Below are positions 25,300 through 33,419 of a stretch of 64,000 bases of DNA, one piece after another. The stretch covers positions 806,001-870,000 of the forward strand of contig JBMNJV010000001.1 of the NCBI GenBank assembly GCA_050951845.1. Reading direction: 5' to 3'. Below the pieces are notes generated by a model, which ran no database searches, was not told the origin of the DNA, and worked only from the letters and a program-made list of their open reading frames with translations. The DNA is from UBA5436 sp050951845 (GTDB lineage Bacteria; Bacillota; Clostridia; Saccharofermentanales; DTU023). The stretch's first letter is position 1; every line of letters starts with the position of its first letter. A program made the position numbers and the translations under genes.

Positions 25300-26802
25300 T
25301 TACTTATCTGTCTCTTGCGATATTCTTTTTTTGCGAATTAAAAAGATTATGCCGCCTGCAGATAAGAGTATCAGTGTCAGCCATTGATAATGTCCGCAGT
25401 TTTCTCCCGTTTTCGGTGTAGCATTGCCTGATTCAGTTGTAGAAATATTTGATGTAGTTACCTGAAGTTTTTCCTGATCTGCCTGTGCTTTGATTTCAAT
25501 TATACCGTGAGCAGAAATTGTACCGTGACCGGAACCTGATGCAGATACTATTTCTACCGTGTGCTTACCTACAGACAGTCTTTCCAGGTATGATGCTTTG
25601 AAGGTCACAATCGTCGAACCTTCTTTCACATCATAATTTGCTTCATCGACTATTTCTCCGTCTACCCTGACATATAAGAAGTCTTTAAACTCTGCATTTG
25701 AGGTGAAGCTGGCGGGCTTGTCTGAACCTTTGGTCCATGCCGGAGATTCTTGAATCATATTTATTGTTTCAGCTTCGCCGGGATCGGTTTTAGTTGGATC
25801 AGTTCCGGATGGTTCAGTCCGGCTCGGAGCGGTTCCGGTCGGGTCAGTATTGCCCGGATCAGTCCCGGTCGGATTAGTTCCGGTTGGAGCGGTTCCGGTC
25901 TGATCAGTATTGCCGGGATCAGTTCCGGTCGGATCTTTCTGACTGGGATCATTCTGACTGGGATCATTCTGGCTCGGATCGGTTTTGGTTGAGTCGGTTT
26001 CTGTCGCATCAGTCTCTGTCGCATCAGTCTCTGTCGCATCAGTCTCTGTCGCATCAGTCTCTGTCACATCAGTCTCTGTCACATCAGTCTCTGTCGCATC
26101 AGTCTCTGTCGCATCAGTCTCTGTCACATCAGCCTCTGTCGTATCAGTTCCGGTTGGAGGTGCAGGTGTAGGTGTGGGGTCGGGAGCTGCCGGAGCAATT
26201 TCGATGGTAAAGTAGGCTCCTGCATCCGTAAAGTTGTTAGACGCTTCAACGTAGATATTATAGGTTCCGCTATTTGTGGGGGTGCCCGTTATCACGGCTG
26301 TTTCGCGCTTGTCTACTAAATCCAGTCCCGGCGGCAGCTCGGTTGAGTCCCAGTCCCAGTACTTGGGCGAACCTGTTGCTGTCAAGTCTGCAATATAGGG
26401 AACACCGACCTGTCCGTTGGGCAGACTTTGCGTAGTGATGGTAATCGGCTCAAACACTGTGATTGCCACTTCTTGCTCGAAATCATCCCCGCGTCCTAGA
26501 TCAAAGACTACGACCTTCACGATTGCTGTTCCGGGAGATGTAGCTAAAAACATGCCATCCAACGTCAATGTGACATTGGTGGTTCCCGGATTCACTATAT
26601 AGTATTCCTCATTCTGCCAGTCTGTACCCTCCGGCTCAGCATTCCAAACCTGCAGCTTCACTTCTGCCCCGGCCGCGCACCTGGTCGGATCAACGGAGAT
26701 CGAGTTGATCCATGGTGGCAGCATTCCTGCCTTCACCGTAATCGGAGCTAGCGCAAGCAACATACAGAGCACAAGCAGTGCTGTAATAATTTTTCTTTTC
26801 AT
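25300..26802 (-). CDS. LPXTG-type cell-wall-anchored surface protein with Ig-like fold and Thr-rich repeats
   Basis: The 500-residue product begins with a signal peptide (MKRKIITALLVL.., cleavage after TVKA, residue 25). Residues about 30-110 look like a bacterial Ig-like module, and about 112-205 match the He_PIG-type putative Ig pattern (LPNGQVGVPY, LPPGLDL, ITGTPTNSGTYNIYVEA). Residues about 207-355 are low-complexity TETDA, PSQND and PTGTDPGNTD repeats. A C-terminal domain precedes a sorting signal: TPKTGE (462-467), a hydrophobic span and RKKR. A sortase would anchor it to peptidoglycan. The ATG at 26802 has AGGAGG about 8 nt upstream. The ligand is unknown. Confidence 0.82.
   Translation of the reverse strand: MKRKIITALLVLCMLLALAPITVKAGMLPPWINSISVDPTRCAAGAEVKLQVWNAEPEGTDWQNEEYYIVNPGTTNVTLTLDGMFLATSPGTAIVKVVVFDLGRGDDFEQEVAITVFEPITITTQSLPNGQVGVPYIADLTATGSPKYWDWDSTELPPGLDLVDKRETAVITGTPTNSGTYNIYVEASNNFTDAGAYFTIEIAPAAPDPTPTPAPPTGTDTTEADVTETDATETDATETDVTETDVTETDATETDATETDATETDATETDSTKTDPSQNDPSQNDPSQKDPTGTDPGNTDQTGTAPTGTNPTGTDPGNTDPTGTAPSRTEPSGTDPTKTDPGEAETINMIQESPAWTKGSDKPASFTSNAEFKDFLYVRVDGEIVDEANYDVKEGSTIVTFKASYLERLSVGKHTVEIVSASGSGHGTISAHGIIEIKAQADQEKLQVTTSNISTTESGNATPKTGENCGHYQWLTLILLSAGGIIFLIRKKRISQETDK
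25985..26150 (-). repeat. 15-bp tandem repeats encoding TETD(A/V) pentapeptides
   Basis: About ten copies of a 15-bp unit (CAGTCTCTGTCGCAT on the plus strand, with variants CACAT and CGTAT) encode the Thr/Glu/Asp-rich stalk. Degenerate 15- and 24- to 30-bp Pro/Thr/Gly units continue to about 25790. Open frames on the plus strand through this array are repeat artefacts. Confidence 0.93.
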
Positions 26803-27061
26803 TATTTATTTCCTCCTGGACTGTTCTAATATGTTTCACCGGGCACCGGTTTTGTGATTTCTCCAAATACGTGCTCAGACATCATCTTTATGTTGCGATC
26901 AGGTTGCTTTTAATTGTTAAATAGTTCAATTAAAATTAAATATAATCTACCAATATAATTGTAACTCTGAAGAAGCATTTTGTAGTGTGAGCATTTGTCA
27001 CTATTTTAAAAATTTTTGCAGATTTTGAGGATTTTTTGATTAATTTAAGCGGCTTGTTGAA
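26803..27061. other. Intergenic region upstream of the surface-protein gene
   Basis: AT-rich gap holding the ribosome binding site and presumably the minus-strand promoter of the surface-protein gene. I see no gene, repeat or structured RNA in it. Confidence 0.4.
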
Positions 27062-27087
27062 CAAAAAACGATACTTTTTCAGTATCG
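27062..27087 (-). terminator. Rho-independent terminator of the serine hydrolase gene
   Basis: On the minus strand CGATACTGAAAAAGTATCG forms a 7-bp stem directly followed by TTTTTTG, about 40 bp after the stop of the gene at 27128. Confidence 0.85.
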
Positions 27088-27127
27088 AATTCAGGACATT
27101 GTGTTTCGTTATTATTTATGACGATTT

Positions 27128-28090
27128 TTATAAATCTTCGGCAATAATCCGATCGATAATTTGCTTAATCGGCATGGTGTCTTTTTGCTCAGCCTGAGTT
27201 ACGATAATTGCATTTTTCTCGGGGATGACAACAATGTATTGACCGTCTGTACCGGAAGCAAAAACCAGGTTTTCTTTGGCGATCCAAATACCATAGCCGT
27301 ACGCATAGTAGTATAGATATTTTCGTACGGTCGGATCAAAGCTTGAAGAATATTCTTTAATAGTAGTCATATTTTCAATCCAAGATTTCGGCAATATTTG
27401 TTTTTCCTGACAGATACCTTTATGCAATAATAGTTCTCCGATTTTTATTAAATCTTCCGGCTGCAGCCAAAGCCTGGTCGCACCTGCAAGATAATTGCCG
27501 TATTTAACCCATGTTGCATCTTTGATAGCTAAAGGCTCAAACAATTCCCGTTCAATAAAGGCGAACAGATCTTCACCGATAAATTCCTGCGAGACAACGG
27601 ATAACAGATAAAAACCGGCATTAGAATAGAGATGGATTTGGCCCGGTTCATATTTGATCGGATAATTCACCAGATAATCAAGATATGTAAAAGGATCCAT
27701 ATCTTTGATATCACCGCGCATCAGGAGTTTTTTATCGTAACCGACAGTGTGGGTCAGAAGATGCTTGATTTTAATTTTCCTTAAATATTCGAGATTTTCT
27801 TGATTGGTCAGCTTAATTGCATTCTCAATAATCGGAAAAATCAAAGTGTCCTCATTGAATTCAGGATAAAGGCCTTGTTGAGCAAGATCGATGATTTTGC
27901 CGGTAACAAGTGCCAGCACGGTTTTACTGAGACTCCTGACATCCGAAGGTTCAGTACGTTGATTGAAGCGATGCAGAAAGCAAGTGTCATTTTGCTTAAT
28001 CGCAAATGAATGCATTTGCAGTTTATTACCGTTTTTATCGACAGTTGTCGCAAAAGAATCTACCAATTGATCAAATTTTTGTTTGTCCAT
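27128..28090 (-). CDS. Class C beta-lactamase-like serine hydrolase
   Basis: The 320-residue protein belongs to the beta-lactamase/penicillin-binding-protein-like fold of serine hydrolases. The SxxK nucleophile motif is SLSK (about residue 54), the YxN motif is YSNAG (about 160), and a C-terminal FASGTDGQYIVV stands in the place of the KTG/HTG motif. There is no signal peptide, which argues for a cytoplasmic esterase or peptidase rather than a secreted antibiotic-degrading enzyme. The substrate cannot be told. It is a single gene with its own terminator, divergent from the Nudix gene. Confidence 0.8.
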   Translation of the reverse strand: MDKQKFDQLVDSFATTVDKNGNKLQMHSFAIKQNDTCFLHRFNQRTEPSDVRSLSKTVLALVTGKIIDLAQQGLYPEFNEDTLIFPIIENAIKLTNQENLEYLRKIKIKHLLTHTVGYDKKLLMRGDIKDMDPFTYLDYLVNYPIKYEPGQIHLYSNAGFYLLSVVSQEFIGEDLFAFIERELFEPLAIKDATWVKYGNYLAGATRLWLQPEDLIKIGELLLHKGICQEKQILPKSWIENMTTIKEYSSSFDPTVRKYLYYYAYGYGIWIAKENLVFASGTDGQYIVVIPEKNAIIVTQAEQKDTMPIKQIIDRIIAEDL

Positions 28091-28240
28091 TGTATCCTCC
28101 GGAGATATTTTAACGCAAGTTGCAACGTTGTCACCCTGATTAGCTCTCGTATTATTGAGTTTTTGCCAGAATAATCTAAAATGTTAATTCAATTATATAA
28201 TTATTGTTTTGCTTATGCACATGTTTAGAAAACGGAAGAT

Positions 28241-28654
28241 ATGAATAACAAAGAAATTTCTGAAGTAGTAGCTGCGTTAATCCGGCGAGATGATCGGTTT
28301 TTGATATGCCAAAGACCGGCTGACAAAGCCAGGCCTTTGCTCTATGAATTCGTCGGCGGAAAAGTTGATCCCGGAGAAACCGGAGAACAAGCCCTGATCA
28401 GAGAATGCCGGGAAGAATTGGCAATAGATATTGAGGTCGGCGATGTTTATATGGAAGTAATTCATCAATATCCTGAAGTATTGGTTAAATTGATTTTGTA
28501 CAATGCCTCGTTAACTGAAGCCAGCGGTCCGCCTCAGATGCTTGAACATGCAGATATAAGATGGATAAAAAGGGATGAAATTCCGGATTATGAATTTACT
28601 CCTGCTGATCAGGAGATTCTTGATCGGCTGATGGCGGAAGTAACGGAAGAATAA
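28241..28654 (+). CDS. Nudix hydrolase, MutT-like (8-oxo-dGTP diphosphatase type)
   Basis: The 137-residue protein has a complete Nudix box, GGKVDPGETGEQALIRECREEL (residues about 38-59), following the GX5EX7REUXEEXGU pattern except for the terminal Gly position, which reads Ala-Ile. The order VVAALIRRDDRFLICQRP then FVGGKV is typical of MutT-type enzymes that clean oxidised nucleotides. Substrate specificity is inferred only from this resemblance. A GNAT gene follows 104 bp downstream on the same strand. Confidence 0.88.
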   Translation: MNNKEISEVVAALIRRDDRFLICQRPADKARPLLYEFVGGKVDPGETGEQALIRECREELAIDIEVGDVYMEVIHQYPEVLVKLILYNASLTEASGPPQMLEHADIRWIKRDEIPDYEFTPADQEILDRLMAEVTEE

Positions 28655-28758
28655 TAGAACAGAAGTATCGAAATTGTTGAAAAGATTGAAATAATCGGAA
28701 TTTTTCAAAGAATTAAAGATATCGCAAATATTGAAAATATCGGGAAATAGATTTATAA

Positions 28759-29220
28759 ATGAAGACGATAATTAAACATTATGAGATGCTGAGCAAAGAT
28801 GAACTTTATCAGATTTTGCAAGCCAGGGCGGCAATTTTTGTCGTGGAACAGGACTGTCCCTATCAAGACCTCGACAATAAAGACCAGAATGCAATTCATG
28901 TATGGCTGGCAGATGATCAGGGTATTCAAGCATACTGCCGGGTTTTGGATCGCGGTGTGACTTTTGAAGAGGTTACAATCGGCAGAGTAATTACGGTAAA
29001 ACGCGGTGCAGGTCTGGGTTTTCAGTTAATGCAAGAAGCAATAGCAACTGCGGTCAAATACTATAATGCAGAATCCGTCCGGATCAGTTCGCAAGTTTAT
29101 GCAAAAGGCTTTTATGAAAAAAGCGGTTTTGTTCAGGATTCAGAAGAGTATTTGGAAGATAATATTCCTCATATTCAAATGTATTTACGCATCGAGGATA
29201 ATCTTCCATGCATCGATTAA
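28759..29220 (+). CDS. elaA: GNAT-family N-acetyltransferase, ElaA-like
   Basis: The 153-residue protein matches the ElaA group of acetyltransferases: LYQILQARAAIFVVEQDCPYQDLD near the start, IGRVITVKRGAGLGFQLMQEA as the acetyl-CoA-binding A motif (the R/QxxGxG/A element), and AKGFYEKSGF near the C-terminus. The cellular substrate of ElaA proteins is not established. Its 3' end overlaps the convergent DNA glycosylase gene by 36 nt, so the two transcripts are antisense to each other there. Confidence 0.85.
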   Translation: MKTIIKHYEMLSKDELYQILQARAAIFVVEQDCPYQDLDNKDQNAIHVWLADDQGIQAYCRVLDRGVTFEEVTIGRVITVKRGAGLGFQLMQEAIATAVKYYNAESVRISSQVYAKGFYEKSGFVQDSEEYLEDNIPHIQMYLRIEDNLPCID

Positions 29221-29718
29221 TTTTTCTAAAGAAAATCCGGCATTGGCAGGGCTGCTGCTCGGCAGCTTGACAGCTTTAATTCCGAGCAGCGGTTCCTGAT
29301 ATTTTTTATAATATTTATCCGAAGTTCCACCGTTGGCGAAAATCCGGGTTATCGAACTTTGTTCAATAATCGGCTTGAGCTCAGTCGGCACGACATTTCT
29401 GATACTGCTGTCACTTGAGCCGATTATGTCACATTGATAAATCGTATCCCATGCCGCAATCTGATGACGCTGTAAAAAATCTTTACGCTGCTCAATCGTC
29501 AGGGGTATTTGATCCTTAAATAAATTTGCTACAATCGGCCAAAAACGATTTTGGGGATGACCATAAAAGAAACCCGTTTCACGGGTTTTTACCGAAGGAA
29601 AACTCCCTAAGATCAAAATCCGTGAATCAGGCCGATAAAAAGGCGGCAACGGATGCACGATTGTTTGATAGCGATTATCCGATTGCCGACTGTCCGTGTT
29701 GTTTGGCTTGTTTTTCAT
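29185..29718 (-). CDS. Hypoxanthine/deoxyinosine DNA glycosylase (uracil-DNA glycosylase superfamily)
   Basis: The 177-residue product has the hallmark HPLPPFYRPDSRILILGSFPS near residue 22, followed by TGFFYGHPQNRFWPIVANLF and a C-terminal LPSSSPANAG. These match the small UDG-fold proteins annotated as DNA-deoxyinosine glycosylase, which remove deaminated adenine from DNA. The role in base-excision repair is inferred from the family. It overlaps the end of the elaA-like gene tail to tail. Confidence 0.85.
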   Translation of the reverse strand: MKNKPNNTDSRQSDNRYQTIVHPLPPFYRPDSRILILGSFPSVKTRETGFFYGHPQNRFWPIVANLFKDQIPLTIEQRKDFLQRHQIAAWDTIYQCDIIGSSDSSIRNVVPTELKPIIEQSSITRIFANGGTSDKYYKKYQEPLLGIKAVKLPSSSPANAGFSLEKLIDAWKIILDA

Positions 29719-29803
29719 TAAGGTAAAAACCTCTCTGATTATTTCTTGTTTAATTTGCGCTTAATGCTTAATAATATTATGTATTTTCTGACCGGATTCC
29801 TGA

Positions 29804-30562
29804 TCAGACTTTTCCTACCGGAGCCATATAGACAACAAATTCATCTTTGCCGTCAACTTTGACTAATTCATCAGCTTTTGCCTGATTGTAAGCTCCCATG
29901 GCACAAGTGCCGCAACCGATTGCTTCAGCAGCCAAATACAAATTCTGACAAACATGACCGGCATCAAGAGCTATCATCTTGGCGGTACATTCCATATAAC
30001 GCCATTCCATGCGGTAGGGAATGGTAGTCCAGATAAAACCGACTGCAGCTTCCGCAAAGAAAACATACTTATTTGCCGCTGCTGCCATTTTTTCTTTCAA
30101 CTCTGCCTCATCTGTATATTCGGTTTCCAAGACCAAAGCATGTTCCAAAGGCAAATAACGATAGATGCCTTTTGCCAGACTCTCAACCCTGTTTATTGCC
30201 AAATAAGTTTCAAAAGTATGTCTGTTACCGCCGGAGGGCACAACACGAAATACATGTTTACCCGCTTGTTTACGTACACCCTGGGTAGCCCATAATAAAA
30301 ATGAAAGCTCCTCCATAGTCAATGCCTGATCGGTATACTTACGGCGACTTTCTCTGTTTTTTACCAAATCAAAACAATCTGATGTTTGAACAACTTCCGG
30401 ATTTACCTCGGGCAAAACGATCAACTCCTGATCCTCTCTGACTGCTTTTTGTACCGGCGGCATTTCAACTTTTTTGCCCTGATCACTCTTACTGAAATCA
30501 ATATCCACCCATGTATTCGCGGTCAAATACTCACGCATTTCCACAATTTTATCTTTATCCAT
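29804..30562 (-). CDS. Nitroreductase-fold oxidoreductase, SagB-type
   Basis: The 252-residue protein has the FMN-binding nitroreductase fold: KNRESRRKYTDQALTMEELSFLLWATQG near residue 68, VVPSGGNRHTFETYLAI, a central ECTAKMIALDAGHVCQNLYLAAEAIGCGTCAMGAY and a C-terminal KDEFVVYMAPVGK. The arrangement resembles SagB/ThcOx-type dehydrogenases, but no bacteriocin precursor or cyclodehydratase gene is nearby, so it is more likely a stand-alone flavin reductase of unknown substrate. The ribosome binding site AAAGGATG precedes the ATG at 30562. It is divergent from the AEC transporter. Confidence 0.82.
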   Translation of the reverse strand: MDKDKIVEMREYLTANTWVDIDFSKSDQGKKVEMPPVQKAVREDQELIVLPEVNPEVVQTSDCFDLVKNRESRRKYTDQALTMEELSFLLWATQGVRKQAGKHVFRVVPSGGNRHTFETYLAINRVESLAKGIYRYLPLEHALVLETEYTDEAELKEKMAAAANKYVFFAEAAVGFIWTTIPYRMEWRYMECTAKMIALDAGHVCQNLYLAAEAIGCGTCAMGAYNQAKADELVKVDGKDEFVVYMAPVGKV

Positions 30563-30786
30563 AAAACATCCTTTCTATCTCTGCGATTTAAATCTTAATT
30601 GAATCTTTTTTATAAAAGCTTCTTCTATGATTATATCTGTTCTTCATTAAATCATTAACGAATAAAATCATTCCGTTTGATCTGAATTAAGTCTACCATT
30701 ATTTCAGCCGGAATGCAGATGTTTAATTATTTGAAAAGTTTTGTATAATTTAGGAAGAAAAATTATTAGTTGAGGAGATCGTAATT

Positions 30787-31725
30787 GTGGATATTTTGTT
30801 TTTGTCGTTTTCTTGTGTTGCTCCTTTTATTGTTTATTTGTTCTTGGGATATGGGAGCAAAAAAATTCTGAAAATCAGTTCGGCTACTTTTTTGGATTTA
30901 AATACGATTGTGTTCAGAATATTTTTGTCGTTGAATTTATTTTTTAACATTTATTGTTCGGATTTTGCCACAGTCGATTTTTCACGTCCGATCTTGATCG
31001 GTTTGGTTTGTGTTTTAGTTTTTACCCTATCGGGGCTTATCTTTTATGGAAAAAGAAAAATTCCCAATACGGATAAATCTGTTATGATTCAAAATATTTT
31101 TCGTTCAAATTTTATTCTGTTCGGGATAGATTTGACTGAAAGTATCATAGGAAAACCGGTATCTGCTTTGGGTGGCGTGATGACAGCGATCTTTATCCCT
31201 CTGTTCAATGTTTTTGCAGTGTTGGTTTTCTCTTTTTATGCTAAAGAAAAAGTATCTTTTGGCAAGGCGATAATAAATATTTTGAAGAATCCTCTGATTA
31301 TTTCAGCTTTTCTTGCAATTGTCCTGAATACCTTGAAGATTTCAATGCCTGACTTATTATTTAATATTTTGTATCCTCTGGGGAAAATGGCCACACCTTT
31401 GGCTTTATTTGCTTTAGGCGGCAGATTTGTTTTCGCAACGACTCGTGAATCACGTAAATTATTGTTGGAGGGTTTGTTTATCAGGCTGATTTTAATTCCT
31501 CTGATTGTGCTGGCAATCATTATTCCTATGGGTGTAAGAGGAGAAACTTTGGCCCTGTTGTTAGTCTTGTTTGGCGGGCCGGTTGCAGTTACTTCCTATA
31601 CAATGGCTCAACAGATGGGTGGCAATGAACAGCTGGCAGCACAGTTGTTAGTTTATACAACCGTTTTTTCCACTCTGACTCTATTTGTGTTCATCAGCAT
31701 TTTTAAGACGTATGGTTTCTTTTAA
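30787..31725 (+). CDS. AEC-family membrane transporter (auxin-efflux-carrier / malate permease type)
   Basis: The 312-residue protein has about ten hydrophobic segments in two halves, with the family features GKMATPLALFALGGRF near residue 200 and a late GGPVAVTSYTMAQQMGGNEQLAAQLL. Members export or exchange organic acids or similar anions; the substrate cannot be told here. The start is GTG at 30787, with GAGGAG about 9 nt upstream. A -10-like TATAAT lies at about 30744, without a good -35. The region just after the gene begins the repeat cluster of the ATPase. Confidence 0.82.
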   Translation: MDILFLSFSCVAPFIVYLFLGYGSKKILKISSATFLDLNTIVFRIFLSLNLFFNIYCSDFATVDFSRPILIGLVCVLVFTLSGLIFYGKRKIPNTDKSVMIQNIFRSNFILFGIDLTESIIGKPVSALGGVMTAIFIPLFNVFAVLVFSFYAKEKVSFGKAIINILKNPLIISAFLAIVLNTLKISMPDLLFNILYPLGKMATPLALFALGGRFVFATTRESRKLLLEGLFIRLILIPLIVLAIIIPMGVRGETLALLLVLFGGPVAVTSYTMAQQMGGNEQLAAQLLVYTTVFSTLTLFVFISIFKTYGFF

Positions 31726-31734
31726 TTACGATAA

Positions 31735-31864
31735 GTGATTATCTAATTTTAAAAACCAGTCGGATTTGTCTTAAACATATAAAAATGTGATAATAATCAC
31801 ATAATTATATATAAAAACGTGAATAAAATCACTAAATAATACACAATAACGTGATTAAGGTCAC
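31735..31864. repeat. Short palindromic repeats upstream of the ATPase gene
   Basis: Three GTGA-N6-TCAC palindromes begin at 31787, 31819 and 31851, exactly 32 bp apart, each preceded by AAAAT, AAAAC or ATAAC. A related unit begins at 31735 (ATAAGTGATTATCTAATTTTAAA) and a decayed one near 31759 (GTCGGATTTGTCTTAAA). The same core, GTGATTTGCATCAT, recurs downstream of the ATPase gene. They could be operator sites, the ends of a mobile unit, or both. Confidence 0.8.
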
Positions 31865-31877
31865 GTTATTGTGTATT
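31838..31877. repeat. Long perfect inverted repeat containing the third palindrome
   Basis: AATACACAATAACGTGA and TCACGTTATTGTGTATT form a 17-bp perfect stem around the 6-nt centre TTAAGG. It ends 85 bp before the ATPase start. No T-run follows that would make it a classical terminator on the plus strand, so an operator or cruciform is as likely. Confidence 0.75.
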
Positions 31878-31962
31878 ATACTGTTGCTACCATATAGTTT
31901 ATTGTTATTTACTGAATATATACAGATGGAATTTAAACTTAAATAATGGGAAGGTGAATTAC

Positions 31963-33300
31963 ATGGAAAGATTCATTATGCAAGATTTAATAAAGTGGAA
32001 AGATTCGAAATATAGGAAACCTCTTATATTAAAGGGTGCACGCCAAGTGGGTAAAACATGGAGCTTGAAACACTTTGGAAATAAGAATTATAAAAATATT
32101 GCATACTTTAACTTTGAAGAAAATCCGGATCTTAAACAGTTTTTTGAATTGACCAAGGATGTAGAGCGAATTCTGCAGAATCTTACTATTTTTAGCGGTA
32201 TTTCAATTGAACCGGAAAGAACTTTGATAATTTTTGATGAAATTCAGGAGTGCCCTGAAGCAATTAATACTTTGAAGTATTTTTATGAAAATGCACCGGA
32301 ATATCATATTGTTTCTGCCGGATCTTTATTAGGTATAAGCTTGGCAAAATCTTCTTTTCCGGTAGGCAAGGTTGATTTTTTGGGATTGAATCCTATGACT
32401 TTTACGGAGTTTTTGTTAGCTAATGAGGATCAAAATCTGGTGACTTATTTAGAATCAATAGATAGAATAGAGCAAATTCCTGATGCGTTTTTTAATCCCT
32501 TGGTGGAAAAATTAAAAATGTATTATGTGATTGGCGGAATGCCTGAAGCAGTCTATATTTGGAAAAAAGAAAGAAATATTGATTTAATTCAGTCTGTATT
32601 GGCTAATATTGCAGAAGCATATGAGAGAGATTTTGCAAAACATCCTTCGATTACGGAATTTCCGAAAATCTCTTTGATTTGGCAATCGATCCCATCACAA
32701 CTTGCGCGTGAAAATAAAAAGTTTATCTATAATGCTGTTAAGTCCGGAGCCAGAGCAAGAGAATATGAAGATGCTCTTCAATGGCTGGTAGACGCAGATT
32801 TAGTCAAAAAGATTTATTTGAGTAGAGCACCGGGTTTACCGATTTCTTCCTATGATGACCTTTCAGCATTCAAACTCTATTTACTGGATATCGGAATTCT
32901 TCGAAGGTTATCTCAACTGGCACCAAGTGTCTTTGGTCAAGGTGACCGGCTTTTTGTGGAATTTAAGGGAGCACTGTCAGAAAATTATGTTCTGCAGTCA
33001 TTGATTAATCAATTTGAAGTACATCCCAGATATTGGGCGCAGAATAATCCGCGTTATGAAGTAGATTTTATTATTCAAAGAGAAAATGAAATTATCCCGA
33101 TTGAAGTAAAAGCAGATACTAATATCCGATCAAGAAGTCTGAAAAAATATCAGGAAAAATTTGGTGACAAGATTAATTTACGTGTAAGATTTTCCTTACA
33201 GAATTTAAAGCTGGACGGCGATTTATTGAATATTCCTTTGTTTTTGGCAGACAAAACGGATCATTTAATTGGTTTGGCATTTGAGAGTATTAGCAGTTAA
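31963..33300 (+). CDS. AAA ATPase with C-terminal DUF4143 domain
   Basis: The 445-residue protein has Walker A in LKGARQVGKTWSLK (about residues 23-36), Walker B in LIIFDEIQECPEAI (about 88-101) and a sensor-like HIVSAGSLLGISLA. The C-terminal DUF4143 part (about 200-440) ends with a nuclease-like signature, EVDFIIQ...IIPIEVKA (Asp...Glu-x-Lys). The family is abundant in anaerobes and its role is not established. I start it at the ATG 31963, with GGAAGGTG upstream; the GTG at 31954 overlaps that ribosome binding site. The gene stands alone and is bracketed on both sides by related GTGA-containing repeats, which suggests that gene and repeats travel together (inference). Confidence 0.85.
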   Translation: MERFIMQDLIKWKDSKYRKPLILKGARQVGKTWSLKHFGNKNYKNIAYFNFEENPDLKQFFELTKDVERILQNLTIFSGISIEPERTLIIFDEIQECPEAINTLKYFYENAPEYHIVSAGSLLGISLAKSSFPVGKVDFLGLNPMTFTEFLLANEDQNLVTYLESIDRIEQIPDAFFNPLVEKLKMYYVIGGMPEAVYIWKKERNIDLIQSVLANIAEAYERDFAKHPSITEFPKISLIWQSIPSQLARENKKFIYNAVKSGARAREYEDALQWLVDADLVKKIYLSRAPGLPISSYDDLSAFKLYLLDIGILRRLSQLAPSVFGQGDRLFVEFKGALSENYVLQSLINQFEVHPRYWAQNNPRYEVDFIIQRENEIIPIEVKADTNIRSRSLKKYQEKFGDKINLRVRFSLQNLKLDGDLLNIPLFLADKTDHLIGLAFESISS

Positions 33301-33328
33301 AGATTTGTTTATAATAAATCGGCCAAAA

Positions 33329-33419
33329 GTGATTTATATTGTTTTTAACATAAGTGATTTGCATCATTTTAAAATATAAGTAATTTGCATCATCTTAAAC
33401 CATAAGTGATTTACATTAA
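33329..33419. repeat. Four direct repeats (about 26 bp) downstream of the ATPase gene
   Basis: Units starting at 33329, 33354, 33380 and 33406 share the pattern ATAAGTGATTTGCATCATTTTAAA, with 25-26 bp spacing and a few base changes each. The core GTGATTTGCATCA is a decayed form of the GTGA-N6-TCAC palindromes upstream of the ATPase. The last unit runs a few bases into the 3' end of the CotH gene (minus strand). Confidence 0.85.

Noticed and set aside
25750..26215. Plus- and minus-strand frames of repeated SLSHQ, VASVS or MRQRL type
   Set aside because: Other-frame readings of the 15-bp stalk repeats of the LPXTG-type gene.
29568..29595. Hairpin followed by TTTTT on the plus strand, like a terminator for the elaA-like gene
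   Set aside because: It lies well inside the convergent glycosylase coding region, about 350 bp after the elaA-like stop, and its bases encode conserved-looking residues; probably chance.
29804..30562. SagB-type reductase as part of a peptide-modification (bacteriocin) cluster
   Set aside because: No precursor peptide, cyclodehydratase or ABC transporter is nearby.
31787..31864. Three equally spaced repeats resembling a short CRISPR array
   Set aside because: The repeated core is only 14 bp and imperfect, the intervening sequences are AT-rich and too short (18 bp), and no cas genes are near.
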